Assembly (NCBI RefSeq): GCF_020379485.1
Contig: NC_063450.1
Span: forward strand, 32,836,137 to 32,900,136
Origin: Brassica napus
Lineage: Eukaryota > Streptophyta > Magnoliopsida > Brassicales > Brassicaceae
Direction of reading: 5' to 3'
Length of the DNA: 64,000 nucleotides
Shown here: positions 10,773 to 22,276 of the stretch, in pieces
How positions within the stretch are numbered: position 1 is the stretch's first letter
How the letters are laid out: each line of letters begins with the position of its first letter
Notes under the pieces: model-generated
Told to the model about the DNA's origin: nothing
The model's input: only the letters and a program-made list of their open reading frames with translations
Database searches by the model: none
Translations under genes and position numbers: made by a program

Positions 10773-11882
10773 AGATTAAACTTGACCGAGATTATGCTAA
10801 TGGCATGGGCCAATATATATCGTATTAAACTCAAGTTGGATAGAACTGGAAAGAAAAAAAACATGTCCATAAACTGTATATATCCAATTTCTTGAAATCT
10901 TTGTCAAATAATTTGGATTGCTATATATCAATAAGTTGTATAACATGTAAAAATGACTTATGTTTAATATCTGGATATATGTTAATTTGAACATTTTTAA
11001 ATGAAATAAAATTTTGTTTAGTTTGGACACATTTTCCAAAATAAAATCATCATGTGTTTATCTAGATTTATTCGTTGTTTTGTTTTACCATTGGGCATTG
11101 GCCTTCGTTAGGGGAGATATGAATGTTGTGAGCAAACGAAAATCAAACACGAAAAATTCAGAACACTTTAGAGAAAAAAATATGATCGAGGCAAACACAT
11201 GTGTTAACATTATACTATCTCAAAAATTGATATTTATTTCTCATTTAAGAAAATATCCATATCTCCCAAAATCACTTTTCCTAGTCTTAAAGACAGTCCA
11301 GCTCAACGAATGTGATATTTTACAAATGCACTGAGATTTAAATCACTTACAAAATGAACACTGAAGGAGTAGCAATTTTATTAGTTACGAATGGAATAAA
11401 GCGGCAGTCCACCGGGGATAGATATCGTGACGGCAACTACTACATCTGCCACTAAAGTATAAAGTTGATATTATGTTTAAGATATAGATTAGCCATAGGC
11501 AAAAAAAAGTCAGACCAAAGAACATGGGTTTGTAGTGGTTAAAGCTTGCTTTTAAACCCTTAGTCTCATGCCGAGATTGCTAATATCCCATTTCTTCTTG
11601 TCCAAGACTTCATTATTATTCCGAGAAGACGACTTAGTTGCAGGCATGCGTTCTCTGTCTTCTCTTGGTGCATCAAATCTCCGGTGGTCGGTTCTGAATT
11701 TTTCAGAGAAAACACATGGAGTGGTTAAAACTTGCTTTTAAACCCTTTCTCTCATGCCGAGACTGCTACTTCTTTATCAGACGAGACCCTCACGAGTCTT
11801 CGGCTTTGAGAGACAGATCTTCTCGTCCATTTCAAGTCTTTGCCTTGATCCTTGTAACCGAGCTTTTTATTTCACTGTGGAT
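10773..11882. other. Convergent intergenic region with a 50-bp direct repeat
   Basis: This lies between the stop of the TIR-NBS gene (+) and the stop of the TNL pseudogene (-). A segment of about 50 bp, GTGGTTAAAGCTTGCTTTTA through CTCATGCCGAGATTGCT (11532-11581), recurs at 11718-11767 with few changes. No domain-bearing ORF. Confidence 0.55.
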
Positions 11883-12572
11883 TCAAAATAACCTTAACGC
11901 TCTTCTTCTCAAGTGACCAAAAAAACTCATTCTTCCCCAGAGACGAACAAATATACTTTCGCCTGGTCTGAGTTCCTCTCCCGTTGAACTTCCATCAGCG
12001 CCTGAACCATTGTCCTTCGGTACTGCATCAGCCTTTGCATCGCTACTAATACCATTATGAGGTTCACAAATCAATTGACTTGTTTCAGCGTTGGCATGCC
12101 AAGAACCATTATCAGATTCACAAACCAAACTGAAACCGCACTTCAGCACCTCACATTTTTCATCCTCAGAAGTACCATCTGTGACTTCAAATTTGATGGA
12201 GGCTTTAGTAGGAACACGCCTCATCTCACCGTTGAACAAGCTGGTGAAGCCAATAAAGACGTGGGTAGACTTGATCGTGCATTGTTGTTGATTGTCTGTC
12301 TCGGATAAATCTCCGATATGGAAATTGAAGAAGCTAGAAGACGTCTCGGCATTGTTCAACTGGCATATGCATTTTAACATGAAGTTGTTGTTCTGGATTT
12401 TGTAGTTTTTAAATGAGACAACGGCACATAGAGCTATGCCAACAAACCCATTGTCACGCAGATATGGAGGCAGCTCTCGCTCTAACACTGCTCCAGAAGT
12501 TTTGTTGTCGAACCATGCAGGAACTAAACTTCCAAGAAAGCAAGTGGCAGCCAAAGTTTCAAAAGCAAGACC
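11883..12572 (-). pseudogene. TNL exon 5, post-LRR (C-JID) domain
   Basis: 230 codons including stop. CFLGSLVPAWFDNKT, LPPYLRDNGFVGIALCAVVSF, HVFIGFTSLF and CEVLKCGFSLVCE are hallmarks of the beta-sandwich C-JID/PL domain after the LRR in TNLs such as RPS4 and ROQ1, which helps recognise ligand. It ends in a basic tail RRRALRLF. Acceptor ATGCAG|G at 12573/12572. Confidence 0.85.
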
Positions 12573-12697
12573 CTGCATGGTAAAAAATATAACTCATTAT
12601 TGAAAGATTACTACAATACAAACTCTATAAATTAATAAACATGATAAATTAATAAAAATGGAAAAGTAAAAGAGTGGAGCCAAAGCAGGAGAAATAC

Positions 12698-13617
12698 CTT
12701 GTTTTGGCGATTCAAAGCATCTGATGAGATCCGGGTCTTATTGTGAGCATAGCATATTATTTCATTTTTGGCGACGTGCTCCAGTTTCTCGCAGTTGGTG
12801 AAGATAAATGAGGAAGGACCCTTCTCCGTTGGCAAATGTAGAGCTAAAGGACTCGCTACTGTTTTTAGCGAGATGCAACCATGTGCATTTAAGTACTGAA
12901 GATTGGGTGGCAGCGTTAAAAGTGATGTGAGATGCGTGCAATACCTCAAGTCCATCCATTGCAAGTTATATAGTTCGCTGATGCAAGGTTGCGGGCTTTT
13001 GATCATATCATTCCTGCTTAAGCATAGACGCCGCAACATGGACAGGCCATTCATCTGGAGTGGCTCTTGAAGTGGCTTTTCAACTGAGGTCCCATCAAGT
13101 AGTAAAATCTGTAGATTTTCCATGGTCTCCTTAATTTTAGGAAAATTCCTAAGCCTTGAACAACCAGAGAGCGTAAGTTCTTCAAGAGCCTTCAGCTTGT
13201 TGAGACAATCCGGGAGAGACTCCAACATTGTGCAGTTTTTCAAGTTCAACAACACAAGTTTCTTGAAGTTCTGGATGGTTGGAGGGAGAGTGGAGATAAT
13301 AGTTCCATCTAAATGAAGAAACTCAAGATTATATGAAATCAAATCAGCTCAAATTTGTTAAAGCTTGAGCAACCACTGAGGATGATGGTCTTGAGAGAGA
13401 TCAAGTTCAGTCTTTCTGGTAGAGTTGAGAGTGTTGTGCATCCTCTGAGGTTCAGGAAAACAAGTTGCTTCATATTTCCCATCTCTTCTGGCAACTTATC
13501 CAGACTTGTGCAGCCTTTAAGATTAAGTCTTCGAAGATCATATGCCTTCGACAATGCTGACAGGTCAGTCAACTTAGTTGAATGGCTTAGATCCACCCAT
13601 TTCAACAGGGGCAATTC
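12698..13617 (-). pseudogene. TNL exon 4, LRR region with a 5-bp frameshift
   Basis: LRR units such as LRRLNLKGCTSLDKLP, LVFLNLRGCTTLSTLP and LEELTLSGCSRLRNFP run through the exon. At 13337-13346 the pentamer AATCA (plus strand) occurs twice in tandem; the extra copy shifts the frame, so a stop (13341-13339) follows GCSSFNKFELI. The frame after the duplication continues the LRR as ISYNLEFLHLDGT. Donor AAG|GTATTT at 12698/12697. Confidence 0.85.
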
Positions 13618-14179
13618 CTGTAATAGTTTATAAGATAACAGAAATGATACAAAATTAACACTTTACCCAAAAAGCGAAAATGTTTTTCAGTATCATATGT
13701 AATATATGGATTTGAACTCAACTATGACAGTAGGATACTGATGTTAGAGTATATGAATATACATGGATGTTAGTATATATGTAGGGATTACATAAAAGAT
13801 CCAAAAGGGAAATTCACAAGTAATTACCAATATTCAAAAAAAAAAACACGATAGTTAGGGGTTTTAGTGCCTAGTCCGGTGCTTAGATAGATGCCATCTA
13901 CACCGATTTTTTTTTTCTAAAGAAAAATTTGTTAAAAATGGTTGCGATTAGAACCGATTTGCCGCGTACACCGAAGTCTTAGAAACTGGTAATAACTAAG
14001 TACCATAGCGAAAGATATATGTGTATATCTATTCTAACAAAAGTACTGGGCTACATGTTTTGGTTAAAAGGTTAATAATTTTTGTAAAAAACCACACGTA
14101 TATGGACATTAACTTGCATTGGAAACATGCAAGATCATAGTCCACTGTAGTAATGAAAAATGCACATAAAGACACACAC
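13618..14179 (-). other. TNL intron 3
   Basis: GT (14179-14178) to AG (13619-13618), AT-rich, no other feature seen. Confidence 0.7.
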
Positions 14180-14494
14180 CTTAACAGCTCCCCAAACACG
14201 TTCAATCTTCCTATTATAAGGCAGCCTAAGATCAATAAGATTTTTTGGGTTGAAATCTGATGGAAGCTCCTTCAGTTCAATGTTCTCCCAGTGAAGATAT
14301 CGAATATTTTCGAAGGGAAACTCAAGTCCGTCGGGCAAGTATACTTTACAGTTCTCTGGACAAAGAGAGTCATAGATTTTGAGGTACCGCAGATTCATCG
14401 GGTTGAACTTTTCGGTAAATCTTTTACTGTCTACTGATATCCCTTTTGTTTCTGTGCATGTGTCTAGAAAAATACCTCTCACATCTTTTGTTTC
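14180..14494 (-). pseudogene. TNL exon 3, start of the LRR
   Basis: 105 codons, in frame, starting ETKDVRGIFLDTC and including NLRYLKIYDSLCPENCKVYL, the characteristic RPS4-type NBS-to-LRR entry. Acceptor TTACCAG|G, donor AAG|GTGTGT. Confidence 0.85.
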
Positions 14495-14573
14495 CTGGTA
14501 ACAAGTCAAAACACAAAAGAAGTTAGCAGAGTGCATGAGAAGTATTTATAGGACTTGAGATCATTTCATCTAC

Positions 14574-15600
14574 CTGCTGAACGGCATCTCTTAGAATTGT
14601 AGTAGTTTTCCTATGATCACACATTCTTTCCCCCGACCTAAGTTCTTTGCCAAATGCACAGAGTAGATTGTGCATCTCTATTTTTCCCCCAGAGATACAA
14701 ATGAAAAAAATTTCAGCAAGCTTTTTAACAACATCACCACATTCAGAATCCAATAAACACTTTACATAATTTTCTTCCTCTGATCTGAAAAAACAAGCTA
14801 TGTCGAGAAACGCATCCTTCTGCTGCTCAGTGAGTTCTTCATAGCTGATTTTCAACTCTTTTTTGATAATACTATTGCACTGGTATGGCAGGTTTTCTAG
14901 TCTCGTCACCCATTCAGCCTCGTCTTTCCCATTAAGCTCCTTTCCAAGTTCCTCGAGGGCTCGTGGATTGCCTCCAGCATAATCCACAAACTTTTGGGTC
15001 AGCTTGGGGAAGTTTCCCTTGGTGCTAGAGGCTCCACCTTTAAAGGCATGATCATTAAAGAGCTGCCAGGCATCTGTATCGTTCAAGGGAGGGACAACAT
15101 AAATTTCGGGAGAGAATTCTGCTATCGATGACTTGTCACGCGTTGTAATGACAATCTTGCTTCCCTTCTTAATCCGTCTTCTGTTTTGGAGTAAAAACTC
15201 TATGTGCTTCTTCTGGCTCACATCATCCAAAACAAGAAAACTTTTCTTTGAGAAAATGTTAGCCTCCTCATTTAACTTTTGACCTTCCAGAAGCTTGTAC
15301 TCCAGATAATGATGCCCTCTCTCACGAATGTCCGAGATAATCTTGTTAAACGAATACCTATCATTTGACCTTTCAAAATATTCTTCAGCGAGAGTGGTTT
15401 TACCAATCCCAGGCATCCCGACAATTCCAACAATTTGAGTTTGGTCGCAATTAAAATCTATCATTTCTTGCAGTTGCTTTATGCGTGTTGGAACTCGTTT
15501 TTGACAAAGTGGTGTGGACCAATCTTCCGATGGGTTTTTCGACGGAGACGTCTGTCGGAAGAACCGGAACTTGGGCACGATGCAATCGTCACCGTGAACA
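14574..15600 (-). pseudogene. TNL exon 2, NB-ARC domain
   Basis: This exon is open throughout, with P-loop GMPGIGKTT, kinase-2 KSFLVLDDVS, RNBS-B GSKIVITTRDKS and RNBS-D AFLDIACFF. Two motifs are unusual: the GLPL position reads GNPRAL, and the MHD position reads MHN (Asn codon near 14667). MHD Asp normally helps hold NLRs in the ADP-bound off state, so MHN is notable. Acceptor CTCATAG|T at 15601/15600; donor CAG|GTAGAT at 14574/14573. Confidence 0.85.
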
Positions 15601-16632
15601 CTATGAGTTAGTGTATTTGGTTGCCAAAATCAGAGTTGTTTTGAATGAGAAATGGAGGTCCAAAAATAAATATATAAAAAGCTATAAAGCATTTTATTTG
15701 GCTAAATTTAGCATATGATTTATTTTGGATATTTGGGTTTGAATTTGGATTTGAATTTGTTGATTGAACAATATATCAATTATTATTCTTTCAAATTTTA
15801 TTAGCGATAATCTTTTATGTTTTATTAAAGCATAAAAATGCAAACCCACAAAAGTAATTCATTGGCTTTGAATTGATTTGGTCAAAAAAAGCAATAATTA
15901 CTTTGTCAACGTAAGTGAGTCATGGAGAATCAATTTCCATTACTGCACTACAATATAAACGTTGGTTGACTCCATGATATATGATATGTAACGTAGCTTT
16001 AACTTTTGAAGTTAAATATCAAACGTGTAAGGCTCATTCAGAGATGCATAGAAAAAACAAATCCCTCACATTATTTTTTTTTTTTTCTCTCTTCTTTCTC
16101 TTTGATATTTTCCTTGAGTCTGAGAGTATACACAAAACTAGTTTCGCTAGGTTTCTGATAGAGTGACGCAAATCAGAAGATTTTTGCAGTTGTATCTTGG
16201 GACTCATTACGTTATCAAACCGTCGCACTACGGAACGTATTTTGAGTTAAGGAAAGAGATAATATCTCGCCTCTGCAGTTGTATCATCCTTTTCTTAATC
16301 TTTGATATACTTTTATCAATTTTATTCTTTACAATATTCAGCTCTCCGTAATTTATATAATACGGTCCCATCAGTGCGGTGATTCATTACTTCGACAAAG
16401 AAAAACTTTCTCGAGGAACTAATGCGACCAGAAATTACCGGTGATATCTCCCTAGAGAGCACATTGTGTGTGTTTGGTTCTAGCTAGGACTTTTTTGACC
16501 GAGGCAAGGATCTCTTGAATGAGCAACATCTCGTTCCTACAATACAGGTGAGATAAACTAAAATTAGATTCTAGGATAAAAAACAAGATTAGATGATGAA
16601 AAAAAAACAGTAATTCTTGTTTTTTTTAATAC
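15601..16632 (-). other. TNL intron 1
   Basis: Minus-strand GT (16632-16631) to AG (15602-15601), with a CACTAAC branch-point-like motif near the acceptor. About 1 kb, AT-rich, no coding features. Confidence 0.7.
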
Positions 16633-16875
16633 CTATAGTTCTTCAAAAGCAAGCCAATATTGCCTGCCGCAGACTTTAAAGCCTTGGTCCAAATGGGCAG
16701 AGAAGATGGATTATGTTGACTTTCTACATATACCTTACAGCCAAAACTTCCGTATGGACTTCCTACATCCTTTGGGGTCACGTTAAAGAAGATTGGGATG
16801 ACTCTAAGGTTTCCTTGTTCCGCTTGTTTCATTACCTCAGCAAGCTCGCTCAGACACCACTTTGACTCAGCGTAC
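16633..16875 (-). pseudogene. TNL exon 1, C-terminal half of the TIR domain
   Basis: Continues from the interruption with ESKWCLSELAEVM, which contains the WCxxEL motif with the family's catalytic Glu, then RVIPIFFNVTPKDV. Donor AG|GTATTA at 16633/16632. The first half is 5.4 kb away beyond the retrotransposon. Confidence 0.85.
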
Positions 16876-17179
16876 TGATACACATTATGGTATCAAGTAC
16901 CAGAGAAAGAAGACTAGAAACTAGTATTTTCCTTAAAGCATTAATAGAGATTTTGGTATTTTTCCTATTCTAGATATTAAGTAGTTTTTCTTTCTTACTT
17001 AGGGTTATGATTTGTAATAGCCCTATATAAACATATCTAATTATCAATAAAGAATCATCTTCCAGCATTAACCTTATTCTCAAGAGAGACTAGGGTTAAA
17101 GGAAGCTTTGCAATCAAATTATTTCTACCCTTACCTGTAATCACGGCACCCGTTACGCGAGCACAAACGGCTCGTATCA
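16876..17179 (+). repeat. 5' LTR of the chromovirus
   Basis: Begins TGATACACATTATGG and ends GGCTCGTATCA. It contains a TATATAAACATA TATA-like box near 17024 and an AATAAAG poly(A)-type signal near 17044. Confidence 0.95.
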
Positions 17180-17182
17180 ATT

Positions 17183-17194
17183 TGGTATCAGAGC
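17183..17194 (+). promoter_or_regulatory. Primer binding site, initiator Met tRNA type
   Basis: TGGTATCAGAGC lies three bases inside the 5' LTR and is the standard complement of the plant initiator methionine tRNA 3' end. Confidence 0.95.
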
Positions 17195-17205
17195 CGAACG
17201 ATTCG

Positions 17206-18453
17206 ATGGGGGACACTGAGGCGCTTTCGAAACAGATCACAAAGATGATGAAGATGATGCAAACGATGAATGCAAAGATAGATGATAACATGAAAACCCA
17301 AAATGCGAACATGAAAACTCTACAAGAGAGAATGGTGCGTCACGAAACTACTAACGAGGATCGCGGAAAGACGATCAAATTCTCACCCGAAGAACTTTCT
17401 GAAGTTGAAATATTAAGTGGACGTAAAGGGAGCAAGGGGGCGATATCGTTCGATACCAGAGCTGGTACGAGTTCTACACCATCCAAAGCTGAGAAAGACA
17501 TTCCGGTGAGGAGTTGCGGCTTGGCACACGAGTCCAATTATGGGTTCTCTGGGGGACCGTGGCCAAACCGAGCTGTAGGAAGAGAACGAGGGCATAGGAG
17601 GACAGATGGAGGAGGAGACTGGAATGTAAGACCAATTGGAGCGGCACCACGCGACTCGCATCCAAATTGCGGAGATTATCGAAACTCGGAAGGGTTGATG
17701 GAAGGAGGATATTACGAAACTCGTGAGGACAGAAGCAACATCTTCGAACGAAGATGTGTGAAAGCGGCCAAAATAGAGTTTCCACCATTTGATGGGACAA
17801 CCGATGCTATGGAGTGGCTACAAAAGTGTGATGACTTCTTTGCGGACCAAAGAATTTTCAGTGATGATACGAAAGTTAGACAAGCAACTTTTGTTTTAAT
17901 GGGCCAAGCATACCACTGGATCATCAACTTGCGAAGATTGGTAACACATAGGCTTGGATGGGGGGAGTTTAAAAGGATCTGCAAAAGTCGATTTGGAAAG
18001 GCAGATGCAGTGAACCCAGTGGGAGAATTGTCAAATCTTAGACACACGGGAACAGTGGATGAGTACTGCAGTCAGTTTGAAGAATGTCTAAGCCGACAAA
18101 CTAGACTCTCGGGTGATCAACAACTATGGAAATTCTGTGCCGGGTTGACAGATAGCTTAGGGAAAGAAATTGAATATCTGCATCCTGAAACAATTTTTGA
18201 AACCATAGAGTATGCTAGAGATAACGAGTACAAGATTGACAATGATAAACGCACCAGGACGTTTGGTGGCCATCTAGCGCCTATCACTAAGACCCTTGGT
18301 GTATCAGCTCGACAAGAGAATCGAGGATCAGAAGTAAAAACGAAAAAAATCAGGACCTCAAAAGCAAACGGGCCAGAAGAAATTTTGGAAAAAACTAACG
18401 CCAGCAGAGATGGCGGATCGAAGAGCGAAAGGGCTTTGTTTCAATTGCGATGA
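17206..18453 (+). pseudogene. Chromovirus gag
   Basis: ATG at 17206 (MGDTEALSKQ). An N-terminal coiled-coil-like segment is followed by the retrotrans_gag core (FPPFDGTTDAMEWLQKCDDF ... GQAYHWI ... EFKRICKSRFG ... VDEYCSQFEECLSR). The frame is lost near 18371 and stops at 18451-18453. The next frame carries a zinc knuckle (CFNC...VC, about 18434-18478) in which the expected His reads Asn. Confidence 0.85.
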
Positions 18454-21400
18454 CTTATACACGCCTGGCAATGTTTGTACTCCAGTTCTCTTTCATATTA
18501 TGCCAGTCATGGAGGGAGATAATCAAGACGATGAGTGGATTGAGGAAGACGAGTTAGAAATCTCCATAAACGCCATGAATGGGGAACAAAACGAGCGAAC
18601 CTTTCAAGTACAAGCTAATATCATGACAGGAAGAGGTTGGGTATTACTTGATACAGGGAGCACTCACCACTTTATCAAGAGCAGTTTGGTAGAGAAGTTG
18701 GGCATCCCGATGCACCAGAAACCTGGCCGGTTCGTAGCTCTTCCCAACGGAGGGTGATGTCCAATAGAAGGGTTTTGTCAAAACATGTCAATGACGGTAC
18801 AAGGGCACCAATTCAAAACTGACTGCTTTGCAATTCCTCTGAAAGGTTTCGATGTGGTTCTTGGAATCAGATGGTTGAATGCATTAGGAAGAGTGATATG
18901 GGATGGACCAAATAAAACTGTCGAGTTCAATCATGGCTCCACCCTAGTTATATGGCACGGAGAAGCGGAAGAACGTGGCAAGACAAATATATCTCTTCAC
19001 GCTTTAGGTTGTGACTCGGAGGGATTGGAACACTGGTTCTCCGATGAAGAAGAAGTGTTTACGACACCAGGAACTAGTATATGACGCATACCACAGGTGC
19101 CAAAGAAGAGCATTTGTGCTCTCAACCCGGTGCCCGCGTCGGACTTTCTAGATATGGTTCTACCGAAATACAGTTCGGTGTTTGGGATACTAGTTGGTCT
19201 GCCACCAAAGCAGAATTGCGATTATAGGCTTCGTTTGCTTCAAGGGTCAAATCCGGTGGCAGTACGTCCATACCGTTATCCGCACCTCCTTAAAGATGAA
19301 ATAGAAAAACAATGCACTGAGATGCTTCGCAACGGGGTGATTCGACCAAGTAGTTCTCCATTCTCTTCACCGGTGCTACTAGTGAGGAAAGCAGACAATA
19401 CTTGGCGCTTCTGCATTGATTATCGAGATCTTAATAAAATCACTGTGAAAGACAAGTTTCCAATTCCAGTTGTGGATGAGTTGCTTGATGAGCTACATGG
19501 AGCTCGGTTCTTTACAAAACTTGATTTAACATCAGGCTACAATCAAGTCCGCATGTTTGACGAAGACATTGAGAAAACGGCATTCTGCACACATCATGGC
19601 CATTATGAATTCTTGGTAATACCGTTTGGTCTTGTGAATGCCCCATCCACCTTTCAGAGCTCGATGAATGCGGTGTTTACAAAAGTCCTTCGAAAGTTCG
19701 TCTTGGTCTTTTTTGACGATATTTTGATCTATAGCAAGACATGGGCAGAGCATGTGCGACATGTTGAGTATGTGTTGCAAGTATAACAAGAACACCAGTT
19801 ACTGATAAAAAGAGTTAAGTGTTCCTTTGGGAAGAAGGAAGTGGGCTATCTTGGACATGTTATTTCTCATGAAGGTGTCCAAGTTGATCAGAAAAAAATT
19901 TAGGCTATCACGGAGTGGCCTCAACCGGCTACAGTTCGTGCATTAAGGGGATTTTTGCGCCTGTCTGGATATTACCGTAAATTCATTCAAGATTATGGCG
20001 TCATTGCTGCACCATTGACTCAACTCTTAAAGAAGACGGGGTTCGGTTGGAACGAGACTGCAACAGAGGCTTTTCTCACCTTGAAAAAGTCTCTTTCTGA
20101 ATCTCCAGTATTGGCACTACCCGATTTCACTAAAGAATTTGTTGTGGAATGTGATGCTTCTGGGAGTGGTATTGGAGCAGTTCTACAACAAGATGGACAC
20201 CCTATCGCTTTTTTTAGCAGAACGTTAGCAGTTCGTCATGTCAAGCTCGCAGCGTATGAGAGGGAGTTAATTGGGTTGTCAAAGGCAGTGCTTCATTGGA
20301 GACCATATCTATGGGGGCGCCGGTTTCTCATACGAACAGATCACTACAGTCTTAAGTATCTACTAGAACAACGGCTCTCGACATCTCCCCAAGTTCATTG
20401 GATTAGTAAACTACTTGGCTTTGACTTTTCAGTCGAGTTTCGTTCTGGAATGACCAATAAGGTCGCTGATGCTCCATCTAGGCGTGATGACAATGGACCA
20501 GAAGAGGTTAGTGAACTTCACGCCCTACAAAGCTCTACAAGCGGTATTCTGTCCTGAATCCGCCAAGAGATTAAGACCAACAAAAGACTTGGAGAACTCA
20601 GAGATAGAATTATTCGTGGAGAAGAATCAGAACTATGGGAAGCAAAGGATGGTCTTATCTTTCGCAAAGGAGTTGTTTATTTAGATTCCAATTCAAAATT
20701 GGTGCGAGAAGTAATGACTGGTTTTCATAACTTTGGCCATGAAGGTGTCCAAAAGACTATGGAACGTATCCGCAGGGATTTTTATTGGAAAGGTTGGAAG
20801 AAGAGTATTCAAGAGTTTGTGAGTACTTGTCAGGTTTGTCAGAAAAATAAATGGGAAACACTTCAACCCGCAGGATTGATGCAACCACTGACGATTCCAA
20901 CTAAAATATGGGCTGACATCTCTATTGATTTTGTTGAAGCATTGCCAAAAGTTTCAGGAAAGACAGTTATTCTGATGGTGGTCGATCGCTTCTCTAAGTA
21001 CGCACATTTCATTGCCTTAAGTCATCCTTATACTGCTGTTTCTGTAGCTCAAGCGTTCTTCCGAGACATTGTAAGATTGCATGGGATTCCAGAAACAATT
21101 GTATCAGACAGAGACAAGGTCTTTCGTAGCATTTTTTGGCGTGAATTGTTCAGACTTATGGGTACTAACCTGTGTTTCACGACTGCCTATCGACCGGAAT
21201 CTGATGGACAAACGGAGGTGGTTAATAGGACGTTAGAGATGTATCTTCGGTGTGTTACAGGTGATGAGCCACGGCAATGGCTTACTTGGCTTCCTTGGAT
21301 TGAGTATTGCTACAACACATCCTACCACACTAGTCTCAAAGATACACCATTTAGGATGGTTTATGGGAGAGAACCACCTCGACTTTTGGACTATACTACA

Positions 21401-22021
21401 GGGAGTTCCAAAGTTGAAGCTGTTGATGTTGAGTTGGAAAGAAGAGATGAGTTCTTAGCAGTGGCACGGGAACGTTTGATGGAAGCTCAGAACAGAATGA
21501 AAGCTGTATATGATAAACATCATCGCGCAGCTGAATTCAATATTGGAGACTGGGTTTGGTTGAAGTTACATCCTTACCGACAGCTCACCGTCGCAAAGAG
21601 AGCGTTCACAAAGCTATCTCCCAAGTATTATGAACCATTTGAAGTACTAGCTCGTGTGGGAACAGTTTCCTATCGTCTCCATCTTCCGGCTGGGTCTCAA
21701 ATTCATGATGTTTTCCACATCTCACTGCTTAAAGCGCACAAAGGAGACCGACCCAATACAGAGCCTCTGCTACCACCGGTTTTTCAGGGACGAGTGTTAA
21801 CGGCTACACCAATCAAGTGTCTTCGAGCTCGCATTCATGGAGGTATTCGACAAGTTCTTGTCAAGTGGAATGAAGCATCAGAGACTGCGACATGGGAAGA
21901 TGCAGAGAACTTATGTGAAGCATTTCCAGAGATAGAGCTTGAGGACAAGCTCCTTGTCGAGGAGGGGAGTAATGATACACGTTATGGTATCACGTACCAG
22001 AGAAAGAAGACTAGAAACTAG
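18410..22021 (+). pseudogene. Chromovirus pol (PR-RT-RNH-INT-chromodomain)
   Basis: One reading frame from 18410 to 22021, interrupted by in-frame stops at 18755-18757, 19082-19084, 19784-19786, about 19901-19903 and 20555-20557. It has the protease motif LLDTGSTHHF (about 18650), RT with RFCIDYRDLNK and the active site FFDDILIYS (about 19710), RNase H ECDASGSGIGAVL, and integrase with a zinc finger (H...H...C..C) and D, D, E residues in SIDFVE, VSDRDKVF and GQTEVVNR. A chromodomain-like end (VLVKWNEASETATWED, about 21855-21902) follows. The last part overlaps the start of the 3' LTR. The stops make autonomous activity unlikely. Confidence 0.9.
21959..21972 (+). promoter_or_regulatory. Polypurine tract
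   Basis: GAGGAGGGGAGTAA directly precedes the 3' LTR, the plus-strand primer of LTR retroelements. Confidence 0.85.
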
Positions 22022-22276
22022 TATTTTCCTTAAAGCATTAATAGAGATTTTGGTATTTTTCCTATTCTAGATATTAAGTAGTTTTCCTTTCTTACTTAGG
22101 GTTATGATTTGTAATAGCCCTATATAAACATATCTAATTATCAATAAAGAATCATCTTCCAGCATTAACCTTATTCTCAAGAGAGACTAGGGTTAAAGGA
22201 AGCTTTGCAATCAAGTTATTTCTACTCTTACCTGTAATCACGGCACCCGTTACGCGAGCACAAACGGCTCGTATCA
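21973..22276 (+). repeat. 3' LTR of the chromovirus
   Basis: 304 bp, TGATACACGTTATGG ... GGCTCGTATCA. It differs from the 5' LTR at five positions by my count, four of them transitions. Confidence 0.95.

Larger units (their letters stand above)
16876..22276 (+). mobile_element. Ty3/gypsy chromovirus LTR retrotransposon in the TNL exon
   Basis: A complete but defective element of 5,401 bp with two 304-bp LTRs (TG...CA), flanked by the 5-bp TSD CGTAC (16871-16875 and 22277-22281). Domain order gag, protease, RT, RNase H, integrase, chromodomain identifies Ty3/gypsy chromovirus; the compact size and short LTRs suggest the Reina clade. The LTRs differ at 5 of 304 positions by my reading. Coding is broken by a frameshift at the gag/pol boundary and several in-frame stops. 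It lies opposite in strand to the TNL exon it disrupts. Confidence 0.95.

Noticed and set aside
17055..18047. Minus-strand frames over the chromovirus gag
   Set aside because: Shadows of the plus-strand gag frame, without domain similarity.
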